NCBI RefSeq assembly: GCF_018638295.1
Contig: NZ_JABTTS010000026.1
Coordinates: forward strand, 188,112-252,111
Direction: 5' to 3'
DNA length: 64,000 bases
Origin: Streptomyces sp. CHD11
GTDB lineage: Bacteria; Actinomycetota; Actinomycetes; Streptomycetales; Streptomycetaceae
Position numbers and translations under genes: made by a program. How positions within the stretch are numbered: position 1 is the stretch's first letter; each line of letters opens with the position of its first letter. This document shows, piece after piece, positions 53,537-62,192 of the stretch. The notes beneath the pieces were generated by a model. The model was not told where the DNA came from, searched no databases, and saw only the letters and a program-made list of their open reading frames with translations.

Positions 53537-54562
53537 GTGCGTGTACTGCTGACCGGACACCAGGGCTATCTGGGCACCGTGATGGCCCCGGTCCTCGCCG
53601 CCGCCGGACACGAGGTCGTCGGCCTGGACGCCGGCCTGTTCGCCGACTGCGTCCTGGGCCCGGCCCCGGCCGACCCGCCGGGGCACCGGGTGGACCTGCG
53701 GGACATCACGGCCGAACACGTGGCCGGTGTGGACGCCGTGATCCATCTGGCCGCCCTGTCCAACGACCCGCTGGGATCGCTGGCGCCGCAACTCACCTAC
53801 GACATCAACCACCACGCGTCGGTGCGGCTGGCGGAACTGGCGCGCGACGCGGGGGTCCAGCGGTTCCTGTACGCGTCGACCTGCTCGGTCTACGGTGCCG
53901 CCGGCGGTGACGAACTCGTCGGCGAGGACGCGCCGCTGCGTCCGGTGACGCCGTACGCGGAGTCCAAGGTGCGGGTGGAGGACGACCTGCGCACGCTGGC
54001 CGACGGCGACTTCAGCCCGGTGTACATGCGCAACGCCACCGCGTTCGGATTCTCGCCCCGGCTGCGCGCCGACATCGTGCTGAACAACCTGGTGGGGCAC
54101 GCCCTTCTGTCCGGCGAGGTCCTGGTGCTCTCCGACGGCACGCCCTGGCGTCCGCTGGTGCACGCCGCCGACATCGCCCGCGCCTTCACCGCCGCGCTGA
54201 CCGCGCCCCGGGTGGCGGTGCACGACCGGGCGTTCAACATCGGCAGCGAGACCAACAACGTCACCGTCGCGGAGATCGCCGGGCAGGTCGCCGAGGCGGT
54301 GTCCGGCTCGGAGGTGGTGATCACCGGGGAGACCGGCGCCGATCCGCGCTCCTACCGGGTGGACTTCTCGCGGTTCCGGGCCGCGATACCCGGCTTCGAC
54401 TGCGAGTGGACGGTGAAGCGGGGCGCGCTCGAACTCGCCGATGCCTACCGGGAACACGGCCTGACCCGGGAGGACTTCGAGCAGCGCTTCACCCGCCTCG
54501 CCGTGCTGCGCGCGGCCACCGGCTCGAGGGCCGTCGACGACACCCTGCGGTGGCGCGGATGA
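53537..54562 (+). CDS. NAD-dependent epimerase/dehydratase (extended SDR)
   Basis: A 341-residue extended short-chain dehydrogenase. The cofactor motif is GHQGYLG (about residues 7-13). The active site has YASTCSVYGA and the Tyr-x-x-x-Lys in PYAESK, and the sugar pocket has RNATAFGFSPRLR. It probably reduces, dehydrates or epimerises the keto sugar nucleotide made by this cassette. A GTG start 3 bases after the deacetylase stop; the stop overlaps the next ATG. Confidence 0.9.
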   Translation: MRVLLTGHQGYLGTVMAPVLAAAGHEVVGLDAGLFADCVLGPAPADPPGHRVDLRDITAEHVAGVDAVIHLAALSNDPLGSLAPQLTYDINHHASVRLAELARDAGVQRFLYASTCSVYGAAGGDELVGEDAPLRPVTPYAESKVRVEDDLRTLADGDFSPVYMRNATAFGFSPRLRADIVLNNLVGHALLSGEVLVLSDGTPWRPLVHAADIARAFTAALTAPRVAVHDRAFNIGSETNNVTVAEIAGQVAEAVSGSEVVITGETGADPRSYRVDFSRFRAAIPGFDCEWTVKRGALELADAYREHGLTREDFEQRFTRLAVLRAATGSRAVDDTLRWRG

Positions 54563-55833
54563 CGTCGGCCGGCGCGGAGATGCACGCGCTGGTGGAGCGG
54601 CTGTACCCGCTGTGCCGGAGCATCACCGGCGACGGTGTGCGCGCCACCCTGGACATCGTCGGCGAGTACCTCCCGCTGCGGGTGCACGAGGTGCCGACCG
54701 GAACGCAGGTGCTCGACTGGACGGTGCCGCAGGAGTGGAACGTCCGGGACGCGTACATCGCCGACGCCTCCGGCCGGCGGGTCGTCGACTTCGCCGCGTC
54801 CAGTCTGCATGTGCTCGGCTACAGCGTGCCGGTGTCGGCGACCATGCCGCTGGCCGAGCTGCGCCCGCATCTGCACACCCTGCCGGACCACCCGGCCTGG
54901 GTGCCGTACCGCACCAGCTACTACACGCCGGAGTGGGGTTTCTGCCTGGCCCAGGAGACGCTGGACGCCCTGCCGGACGGCGAGTACGAGGTGCGGATCG
55001 ACTCCACGCTCGCCGACGGCCACCTCACCTACGCCGAGCACGTGGTCCCCGGCCGGGTCCCCGACGAGGTGATCGTCTCCTGCCATGTCTGCCACCCGTC
55101 GCTGGCCAACGACAACCTGGCCGGCATCGCGGTGGCCGTCTTCCTGGCCCGGGCACTGGCGGAGCGGCAGCCGCACTACACCTACCGGTTCATCTTCGCC
55201 CCCGGCACCATCGGCGCGATCACCTGGCTGGCCCGCAACGCGGAGCGGGTGGCGCGGGTCAGGCACGGCCTGGTGCTGGCCTGCGCGGGTGACCGGGGCC
55301 AACTGACCTACAAGCGGAGCAGGCGCGGCGACGCGGAGATCGACCGGGCCCTGGGGCACGTACTGACCGCTTCCGGACGCCCGCACCACATCACCGACTT
55401 CACCCCGTACGGCTACGACGAACGGCAGTACTGCTCCCCCGGTTTCGACCTCGGCGTGGGCTCCCTCAGCCGGACCCCGTACGCCGGGTACCCCGAGTAC
55501 CACACCTCGGCGGACAACCCGGACTTCGTCACCCCGGAGGCGATGGCGGACACCCTCGCCGTCTGCCGCGAGGCGTTCGCCCTGCTCGACCGCAACCGGC
55601 GGTACGTCAACCTCAGCCCGTACGGCGAACCGCAGCTGGGCCGGCGCGGGCTCTACGACTCGCTCGGGGGCCGCAGCGACGCCAAGGAGGCCCAGATGGC
55701 GATGCTCTGGGTGCTGAGTCTCTCCGACGGGGAGCACAGTCTGCTGGACGTCGCCGAGCGGTCCGGACTGCCGTTCGACACCGTCGCCGACGCGGCCGAG
55801 GCCCTGCACGGCGCCGGGCTGCTCAAGGCGTGA
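54559..55833 (+). CDS. DUF4910 aminopeptidase-like protein with C-terminal winged helix
   Basis: A 424-residue protein of the DUF2172/DUF4910 type with an M28-like zinc-peptidase core and a small inserted domain. Metal-site residues are suggested by VSCHVCHPSLANDNLAG (His, Asp). FTPYGYDERQYCSPGFDLGVGSL and EYHTSADNPDFV follow. The last 70 residues (LWVLSLSDGEHSLLDVAERSGLPFDTV) look like a winged helix. Homologues recur in surface-glycan clusters, but their reaction is not established. They may hydrolyse an amide on a sugar. ATG overlaps the epimerase stop. Confidence 0.85.
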   Translation: MTSAGAEMHALVERLYPLCRSITGDGVRATLDIVGEYLPLRVHEVPTGTQVLDWTVPQEWNVRDAYIADASGRRVVDFAASSLHVLGYSVPVSATMPLAELRPHLHTLPDHPAWVPYRTSYYTPEWGFCLAQETLDALPDGEYEVRIDSTLADGHLTYAEHVVPGRVPDEVIVSCHVCHPSLANDNLAGIAVAVFLARALAERQPHYTYRFIFAPGTIGAITWLARNAERVARVRHGLVLACAGDRGQLTYKRSRRGDAEIDRALGHVLTASGRPHHITDFTPYGYDERQYCSPGFDLGVGSLSRTPYAGYPEYHTSADNPDFVTPEAMADTLAVCREAFALLDRNRRYVNLSPYGEPQLGRRGLYDSLGGRSDAKEAQMAMLWVLSLSDGEHSLLDVAERSGLPFDTVADAAEALHGAGLLKA

Positions 55834-57125
55834 CGCCGATGACCGCCAAGGGGGAGACGACGACACCGGCGAGATCCGCCCGGCGGGCCGTCGCCGGCCG
55901 GCTGTCCTGGGGACTGGCCGACCAGGCGGCCTCCAGCGTGTCCAACTTCGTGGTGGGCGTCTACGTGGCCCGCTCACTGGGCGCGACCGCGTTCGGCGTG
56001 TTCACGCTGGCCTGGGTGACCTACGGCGTGGTCCTCAACGTCTCCCGCGGGCTGGCCACCGACCCGCTCATGGTCCGCTACAGCGGAGTGCCCGACGCCT
56101 CCTGGCGCGGGGCGACGGCCCGGTCGTCGGGTACGGCGCTCGGGGTCGGCACCGCCCTCGGCGCGGTGTGCTGTGCGGCCGGAGCGGTGGTGGGCGGCAG
56201 CCTGGGGGCCGCGCTCGCCTGTCTCGGGGTCGTCCTGCCGGGTCTGCTGCTCCAGGACGCCTGGCGGTTCGCGTTCTTCGCCGCCGGCACCGGGCGGAAG
56301 GCGTTCGTCAACGACGTCGTGTGGGGCGTCGCGCTCGTCCCGGCCCTGCTGGTCGCGGCCCGCGTGGGCACCGTGCCCGCCTTCGTGCTCGCCTGGGGCG
56401 GCTCCGCCGCCCTGGCCGCCCTGTACGGCTGCCTGCAGTCCGGGATCCGGCCCCGGCTGTCCGGCGCGCGCGAGTGGATCCGCGCGCACCGCGACCTGGG
56501 CTACCGCTATCTGGTCGAGAACGTCGGCAACAGCGGCGCGAGTCAGCTGCGGGCCTACGGGCTCGGCGCGATCGCCGGAGTCGGCGCGGTGGGCGAGATC
56601 CGCGGCGCCGAGTTGCTGCTCGGCCCGTTCCTCGCGCTGCTGATGGGGCTTTCGCTGGTCACCGTCGCGGAGGCGGCGCGGATACTGCGGCGGGCCCCGC
56701 GGCAGCTCGGCACATTCTGCCTCCTCCTCGGCGGCGGACAGGCCGCCGCCGCACTGCTCTGGGGCGGGGCCCTGCTGCTGGTGCCGGACCGGCTCGGCGA
56801 ACTCGTGCTCGGCGGCGTCTGGAGCGGCGCCGCGGAGCTCATCGTGCCCGTCACGCTCGGCGTCGCGGGCGCGGGTCTCGGCACCGGCGCGGCGGCCGGG
56901 CTGCGCGCGCTCGGCGCGGCCCGGCGCAGCCTGCGCAGCCAGCTGATCGCCTCCGCCCTCTACGTCACCGGCGGGCTCGGCGGCGCGGTCGTGGCCGGTA
57001 CGGCCGGGTCGGCCTGGGGCGTCGCCGCCGCGACCGCCTGCGGCTCGGCCGTGTGGTGGCTTCAGCTGCGGTCCGCCCTGCGCGAGCACCACCGGAACAC
57101 CATCCCCGAAGTGAGGACACCGTGA
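55830..57125 (+). CDS. polysaccharide flippase (Wzx-like)
   Basis: A 431-residue membrane protein with about 12-14 hydrophobic segments and the N-terminal amphipathic pattern of MATE/MOP-type exporters (LSWGLADQAASSVSNFVVGVYVARSLGATAFGVFTLAW). It would turn lipid-linked repeat units to the outer membrane face for polymerisation. GTG 55830 overlaps the previous stop (GTGA); an ATG 9 bases later is an alternative. Confidence 0.85.
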   Translation: MTPMTAKGETTTPARSARRAVAGRLSWGLADQAASSVSNFVVGVYVARSLGATAFGVFTLAWVTYGVVLNVSRGLATDPLMVRYSGVPDASWRGATARSSGTALGVGTALGAVCCAAGAVVGGSLGAALACLGVVLPGLLLQDAWRFAFFAAGTGRKAFVNDVVWGVALVPALLVAARVGTVPAFVLAWGGSAALAALYGCLQSGIRPRLSGAREWIRAHRDLGYRYLVENVGNSGASQLRAYGLGAIAGVGAVGEIRGAELLLGPFLALLMGLSLVTVAEAARILRRAPRQLGTFCLLLGGGQAAAALLWGGALLLVPDRLGELVLGGVWSGAAELIVPVTLGVAGAGLGTGAAAGLRALGAARRSLRSQLIASALYVTGGLGGAVVAGTAGSAWGVAAATACGSAVWWLQLRSALREHHRNTIPEVRTP

Positions 57126-58069
57126 CCACCCATCCCCGGCTGAGCATCGGCCTGCCCGTGTACAACGGCGAGGAGTACCTGGCCGAGTCGTTCGACGCGC
57201 TGCTGGGCCAGACCTACGAGGACTTCGAACTGGTCGTCTCCGACAACGCCTCGACCGACGGCACCGAAGACATCTGCCGCCGGTACGCCGTGAAGGACTC
57301 ACGGGTCCGGTACATCCGGCTGCCCCGGAACATCGGCGCCGCGCCGAACCACAACCACGTGTTCACCGAGTGCCGCGGCGAACTGTTCAAGTGGGCCTCG
57401 CACGACGACCTGTACGCCCGGGACCTGCTGCGGGCCTGTGTCGACGCACTGGACGAGCGTCCCGGCGTGATCCTCGCGCACAGCGGCCAGGCCGTCATCG
57501 ACGGCGACGGCAAGGTGAAGGTCCCCTACGCGTACGGGCTCGCCACCGACTCCCCGCACGCGCCGGAGCGCTTCCGCAGTCTGCTGTTCGAGCCCGGCGG
57601 CGACGACTTCTACGGGGTGATGCGGGCGGACATGCTCCGCCGGGTGAAGCCGCACGACAGCTACCACCACGCGGACCGCGTGTTCGTCGCCGAGATCACC
57701 CTGCACGGCCCCTTCCACCAGGTGCCCGAGCTGCTGTACTTCCGCCGCGACCACCCCACCCGCGCCGAGCGGGCGAACCCCTCCAAGCGCTCCCGGTGCG
57801 TCAACCTGGACCCGCGCCGGGCCGGGCCGCTGCACCCGACCCCCCGGCTGCTCGCCGAGTACGTCTGGGGCTTCGCCGCGGCGATCCGGCGGGCGCCGCT
57901 GTCCCCGGCCGACCGGCGCGCGTGCTACCGCCATCTCGCCGCGTGGATGACCAGCAGGGCCCGGCCGGGCGCCGGCGAGCGGGTCGAGGACCGGGCCCCG
58001 GCCGACCCCGACCGGCTCACCGTCTCCGTCGACGCGCTGGTGGCGGGCCGCGAAGGGCGGCAGGCGTGA
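57122..58069 (+). CDS. glycosyltransferase family 2
   Basis: A 315-residue GT-A enzyme. It has the nucleotide-binding start LSIGLPVYNGEEYLAESFDALLGQTYEDFELVVSDNASTDGT and the metal-binding region KWASHDDLYARD. A hydrophilic C-terminal extension lacks membrane helices, so this is a cytoplasmic transferase, not a synthase. It transfers one sugar to the growing repeat unit. GTG start overlaps the flippase stop by 4 bases. Confidence 0.9.
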   Translation: MTTHPRLSIGLPVYNGEEYLAESFDALLGQTYEDFELVVSDNASTDGTEDICRRYAVKDSRVRYIRLPRNIGAAPNHNHVFTECRGELFKWASHDDLYARDLLRACVDALDERPGVILAHSGQAVIDGDGKVKVPYAYGLATDSPHAPERFRSLLFEPGGDDFYGVMRADMLRRVKPHDSYHHADRVFVAEITLHGPFHQVPELLYFRRDHPTRAERANPSKRSRCVNLDPRRAGPLHPTPRLLAEYVWGFAAAIRRAPLSPADRRACYRHLAAWMTSRARPGAGERVEDRAPADPDRLTVSVDALVAGREGRQA

Positions 58070-59280
58070 CCGCGGTGCGCGTCGGGCTGTTCGGCCTGCT
58101 CGGCTCCGGCAATCTCGGCAACGACGGGTCACTGGAGGCCGTGCTCGGGTACCTCCGGCGCGCGCACCCGGAGGCGGTCGTGGACGCGCTGTGCGGCGGT
58201 CCCGAGACCGTCACGGCCCGGTACGGGATCCCCGCGACGCGACTGCACTGGTACCGCGGGGAGTACCGGACCGCGTCACGGGCGGCCGCGATCGCGGGCA
58301 AGGGGCTGGGCAAACTCGTCGACGCCGTCCGCACCGCCGCCTGGGTGCGCCGGCACGACGTGGTGATCGTGCCGGGCATGGGCGTCCTGGAGGCCACACT
58401 GCCGCTGCGCCCGTGGGGGTTCCCGTACTCCCTGTTCCTGCTCTGCGCGAGCGGCAGGCTGCTCCGCACCGAGGTCGCGCTGGTCGGAGTCGGCGCCGCC
58501 CCCATCGCCAGCCGGCCGACCCGGTTCCTGGTGCGCTGGTCGGCACGGCTGGCCGCCCACCGGTCGTACCGGGACACGCTGTCCCGTGACGCGATGCGGG
58601 CGATGGGCGTGGACACCGCACGCGACGAGGTCCACCCGGATCTCGCGTTCGCCCTGCCGGCACCGCCGGCCGGTGAGGGCCGGCGGCCCGGCCCGGTCTG
58701 CGTCGGCGTCATGGACTTCCACGGCGGTGACGACGACCGCGACCGGGCCGGGGAGATCCACCGGCGGTACCTCGACGGGACCATCCGGTTCGTCCGGGCG
58801 CTGGTCGGGGACGGCCGGCCGGTCCGGCTGCTGACCGGCGACGCGTGCGACACCGCGGTGGTCGAGGCGGTCCTCCACGCGGTGGACTCGCCCCTGCTCA
58901 CCGCCGCCGAAGCCACCTCGCTGGCCGGCCTGATGCGGGAGACGGCGGCCGCCGACGCGGTGGTCGCGACCCGGTACCACAACCTGGTCTGCGCGCTGCG
59001 GACCGGCACTCCGACCCTCGCCCTCAGCTACGCGGCGAAGAGCGACGCGCTGATGGCCGGCATGGGTCTGGCGGCGTACCGCCACCCGGCCCGCGAGATC
59101 GACGCCGACCGGCTGCTGGAGCAGTTCCGGGAGCTGGAGAAGCGGTCGGCCGAGCTGCGGCAGACCCTGGCCGAGCGCAACCGCGACGCCGCCGCGCGAC
59201 TCGACCGCCAGTTCAGCGCGTTGACGGCCACCCTGTTCCCGGCAACCGAACCCGCCCACACCGTACGGGAGACTCCTTGA
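58066..59280 (+). CDS. polysaccharide pyruvyl transferase
   Basis: A 404-residue protein of the PssM/CsaB-type pyruvyl transferase family. It has the N-terminal GLLGSGNLGNDGSLEAVLGYL, an inner IVPGMGVLEAT, and the C-terminal DAVVATRYHNLVCALRTGTPTLALSY. The enzyme transfers a pyruvate ketal from phosphoenolpyruvate to a sugar, adding negative charge. GTG start and TTG-coupled stop overlap both neighbours. It implies a pyruvylated, acidic product. Confidence 0.88.
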   Translation: MTAVRVGLFGLLGSGNLGNDGSLEAVLGYLRRAHPEAVVDALCGGPETVTARYGIPATRLHWYRGEYRTASRAAAIAGKGLGKLVDAVRTAAWVRRHDVVIVPGMGVLEATLPLRPWGFPYSLFLLCASGRLLRTEVALVGVGAAPIASRPTRFLVRWSARLAAHRSYRDTLSRDAMRAMGVDTARDEVHPDLAFALPAPPAGEGRRPGPVCVGVMDFHGGDDDRDRAGEIHRRYLDGTIRFVRALVGDGRPVRLLTGDACDTAVVEAVLHAVDSPLLTAAEATSLAGLMRETAAADAVVATRYHNLVCALRTGTPTLALSYAAKSDALMAGMGLAAYRHPAREIDADRLLEQFRELEKRSAELRQTLAERNRDAAARLDRQFSALTATLFPATEPAHTVRETP

Positions 59281-59828
59281 AGGCGACCGAAGTCCCGGCC
59301 ATCGCCGGTGCGTACCTGTTCGAGCCGACGCCGTACGCCGACGAACGCGGCTTCTTCTGCCGCACGTTCGACGCCGAGGTGGTCCGCTCGGTGGGTCTGG
59401 ACCCGGACGCGTTCGTCCAGGACAGCCTGTCCCGTTCGGTCAGGGGCGTGCTGCGCGGCCTGCACCTGCGCTCCGGAGCGGGCGAGGCGAAACTGGTGCG
59501 CTGCTCGTCGGGAAGGATCTTCGACGTGGTCGTGGACCTGCGGCCGGACTCACCGACCTACCTGAGCCGGGCCACCTTCGAGCTGTCCGGCGAGACGCAG
59601 GCGACCCTCTACGTCCCGGCGGGCTGCGCGCACGGCTTCCAGGCGCTGACCGGCACCGCCGACACCTCCTACCGCATCGACCGCGAGCACGACCCGGCCG
59701 AGGACGTGACGATCGCCTTCGACGACCCCGAACTCGCCGTCCCCTGGCCGCTGCCGGTCACCTCGGTGTCCCGGCGGGACCGGGAGGCGCCGAGCCTGGC
59801 CGAGGTCCTGAAGCGGCTGGAGAAGTGA
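59277..59828 (+). CDS. dTDP-4-dehydrorhamnose 3,5-epimerase-like protein
   Basis: A 183-residue RmlC-type cupin. The catalytic histidine is seen in VLRGLHLR (about residue 62), and the later YVPAGCAHGFQAL and AFDDPELAVPWP segments are typical. In place of the active-site tyrosine (TxxYxP in RmlC), the aligned stretch TSYRIDREHDP appears to have His. It therefore may epimerise at one carbon only, or do a related isomerisation. TTG start overlaps the pyruvyl transferase stop (TTGA). Confidence 0.85.
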   Translation: MKATEVPAIAGAYLFEPTPYADERGFFCRTFDAEVVRSVGLDPDAFVQDSLSRSVRGVLRGLHLRSGAGEAKLVRCSSGRIFDVVVDLRPDSPTYLSRATFELSGETQATLYVPAGCAHGFQALTGTADTSYRIDREHDPAEDVTIAFDDPELAVPWPLPVTSVSRRDREAPSLAEVLKRLEK

Positions 59829-59835
59829 GGCCCGA

Positions 59836-61161
59836 GTGACCACCGAAGACTTCGCGCTGCCCCGCTCGCGGCAGGCCGGCGAGCGACTGCACACCCTGAT
59901 CCCCGGCGGCGCGCACACCTATGCCAAGGGCGACGACCAGTACCCCGCCGGCCTGGCCCCGGTTATCAGCCACGGCAGCGGCGCGCACGTGTGGGACGTC
60001 GACGGCAACCGCTACCTCGAGTACGGTTCCGGCCTGCGGTCGGTCAGCCTCGGCCACGCCCACCCGCGGGTCCTCGAAGCGGTACGGCGCCAACTGGACC
60101 GCGGCAGCAACTTCGTCCGCCCGTCCGTCGTGGAGCTCGACGCGGCGGAACGCTTCCTGGCGACGGTGCCGACCGCCGAGATGGTGAAGTTCGCCAAGAA
60201 CGGCTCCGACGCCACGACGGCCGCCGTACGCCTGGCCCGCGCCGCCACCGGCCGCACCCGGGTGGCCCTCTGCGCCGACCACCCGTTCTTCTCCGTCGAC
60301 GACTGGTTCATCGGCACCACACCGATGTCGGCGGGGATTCCGGCATCGACCACCGGGTTGACCCTGTCGTTCCCGTACGGCGACCTGGCCGCCACGGAGG
60401 AGCTCCTCACCCGCCACCGTGACGAGGTCGCCTGCCTCATCCTCGAACCCGCCACCCACACCGAGCCGCCACCCGGATACCTCGCCGGCCTGCGCGAACT
60501 CGCCGACCGGCACGGTTGCGTCCTCGTCTTCGACGAGATGATCACCGGCTTCCGCTGGTCCGAGGCGGGCGCCCAGGGCCTGTACGGCGTCGTCCCCGAC
60601 CTCTCCACCTTCGGCAAGGCGCTGGGCAACGGATTCGCCGTCTCGGCGCTGGCCGGGCGCCGCGAGCTGATGGAACGGGGCGGGCTGCGCCACTCCGGCG
60701 ACCGGGTGTTCCTGCTGTCCACCACGCACGGCGCGGAGACGCACTCCCTGGCCGCCGCGATGGCCGTGCAGACCACCTACACCGAGGAGGGCGTCACCGC
60801 ACGGCTGCACGCCCTCGGCGAGCGGCTGGCCGCCGGGGTCCGCGAGGCCGCGGCCGGCATGGGCGTCGCCGACCACCTCCTCGTCCGGGGCCGGGCCAGC
60901 AACCTGGTCTTCGCCACCCTCGACGAGCGGCGGCAGCCCTCGCAGGAGTACCGCACCCTGTTTCTGCGCCAACTCCTCACGGGCGGAGTACTCGCGCCCT
61001 CGTTCGTGGTGAGCGCCGCGCTCACCGACGCCGACATCGACCACACCGTCGAGGTGGTGGCCCAGGCGTGCGCGGTGTACCGCAAGGCCCTGGACCTGGG
61101 TGACCCGACGCCGTGGCTGGGCGGGCGGCCGGTGCGGCCGGTGTTCCGGAGCCGGGCGTGA
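59836..61161 (+). CDS. glutamate-1-semialdehyde aminomutase-family aminotransferase
   Basis: A 441-residue class III PLP enzyme with the sequence of glutamate-1-semialdehyde 2,1-aminomutase. It has LIPGGAHTYAKG, FAKNGSDATTAAVRLARA, cofactor Asp233 in VFDEMITGFRW, and the PLP lysine Lys261 in STFGKALGNGF. Because it ends a polysaccharide operon, far from haem genes, it is more likely to act on a sugar or side-chain substrate than in tetrapyrrole synthesis. GTG start 7 bases after the epimerase stop. It is the last gene; the convergent phosphatase gene ends 7 bases beyond. Confidence 0.87.
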   Translation: MTTEDFALPRSRQAGERLHTLIPGGAHTYAKGDDQYPAGLAPVISHGSGAHVWDVDGNRYLEYGSGLRSVSLGHAHPRVLEAVRRQLDRGSNFVRPSVVELDAAERFLATVPTAEMVKFAKNGSDATTAAVRLARAATGRTRVALCADHPFFSVDDWFIGTTPMSAGIPASTTGLTLSFPYGDLAATEELLTRHRDEVACLILEPATHTEPPPGYLAGLRELADRHGCVLVFDEMITGFRWSEAGAQGLYGVVPDLSTFGKALGNGFAVSALAGRRELMERGGLRHSGDRVFLLSTTHGAETHSLAAAMAVQTTYTEEGVTARLHALGERLAAGVREAAAGMGVADHLLVRGRASNLVFATLDERRQPSQEYRTLFLRQLLTGGVLAPSFVVSAALTDADIDHTVEVVAQACAVYRKALDLGDPTPWLGGRPVRPVFRSRA

Positions 61162-61168
61162 CGGTCCG

Positions 61169-61882
61169 TCAGCGACGCTCTCGCCGACCGGAGTCCTCCA
61201 TCCGGTCGGCCGTCCGGTCGACCAGCCACGCGGTCGCCGGTATCACCGCCAGCGCGGTGCAGCAGCCGCCGATGGTGTCGGTCGGATAGTGAGCGCCCAG
61301 GGCGACCTGCGCCCACCCCATGGCGGCACCGGCGGCCAGTCCCGCACCGAACACGAGTGCGGCGCCGGCCGCCCTGCCGAGGCCGAACCGTCCGGCCGCG
61401 AGCAGCGCCGCCACGAGGGCGAACGCGGTGAGGAAGGCGGTGTGCCCGCTCGGGTAGGCCAGGTTGTCGTCGCCGTGGATGGTGCGCCCCACCAGCGGCT
61501 TGAGCAGCCGCGTCGTCCCCACCGTCAGTCCGGCACCGGCCACGACGAGCACCGCCGCGCGAGGAGTGCGAAGCAGCAGGCAAGCCGTCACGGCGGCCCC
61601 GACCAGTACCGCCGCTCCCACGGGCTCCCCCAGGAAGTCCGTGGCGAGAGCGACCCGCCGCCAGGCCGGCCCCGCACCGTCCACGGCCGCCCACACCCGC
61701 GCGTCCACGCCGCCGGGCCGGCTGTCACCGGTGTACAGCGCCCCGAGCACGACGACCACGAGCGCGGCGAGGACCGCGATCGGGGCGAGCCACGCGCGCA
61801 GGGGCGGGGGCAGCACCACGGGCCGCCCCACCCGGCCGGTCCTGTGCCCACCGCGGCCGAGCCGGGTCATCTCTTCCCACAT
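61169..61882 (-). CDS. PAP2-superfamily membrane phosphatase
   Basis: A 237-residue integral membrane phosphatase with about six hydrophobic segments. The PAP2 motifs are KPLVGRTIHGDD (motif 1), YPSGH (motif 2) and ALGAHYPTDTIGG (motif 3 with catalytic His and Asp). It may recycle undecaprenyl pyrophosphate left by glycan assembly, or act on phospholipids. It is convergent to the polysaccharide operon with only 7 bases between stops. ATG 61882 is taken; an ATG 4 codons later is also possible. Confidence 0.85.
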   Translation of the reverse strand: MWEEMTRLGRGGHRTGRVGRPVVLPPPLRAWLAPIAVLAALVVVVLGALYTGDSRPGGVDARVWAAVDGAGPAWRRVALATDFLGEPVGAAVLVGAAVTACLLLRTPRAAVLVVAGAGLTVGTTRLLKPLVGRTIHGDDNLAYPSGHTAFLTAFALVAALLAAGRFGLGRAAGAALVFGAGLAAGAAMGWAQVALGAHYPTDTIGGCCTALAVIPATAWLVDRTADRMEDSGRRERR

Positions 61883-61889
61883 CGCTCCA

Positions 61890-62138
61890 TCATCGCCGCC
61901 GCACCCGGCGGACACCCCGTCCGGAGCGCGACGCCGCCGTCCCCCTTCTCCCACCACGCCACACGTCTCGGCAAGCCTGCCTCGCCAGGTCCCCGCGGAG
62001 ATCGCCGAGGAGATCGCCGAGGACCGGCTCCTCCTCGATGCGTACCGCGTGTTCGGTGAGGGCGGCGGCCAGGGCCGGATTCCACGGCGCCGGGACGGTG
62101 GCGCCGGTCAGAGCCTGTGCCTCGCGCAACCCGGTCAC
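61890..62138 (-). CDS. doubtful short ORF
   Basis: An 82-codon frame from a GTG. The first 57 codons show good coding-like codon use (LREAQALTGATVPAPWNPALAA, EEEPVLGDLLGDL), then the sequence turns into Arg/Gly-rich shadow. The plus strand here has an imperfect repeat of GAGATCGCCGAG around 61999-62023. It could be a small gene upstream of the phosphatase or a remnant. I recognise no domain. Confidence 0.25.
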   Translation of the reverse strand: MTGLREAQALTGATVPAPWNPALAAALTEHAVRIEEEPVLGDLLGDLRGDLARQACRDVWRGGRRGTAASRSGRGVRRVRRR

Positions 62139-62192
62139 GGCCGCCCGGGAGTCGACGGCTGCGGTACACGGTCCCCCGCAGCGTGCGGACCG

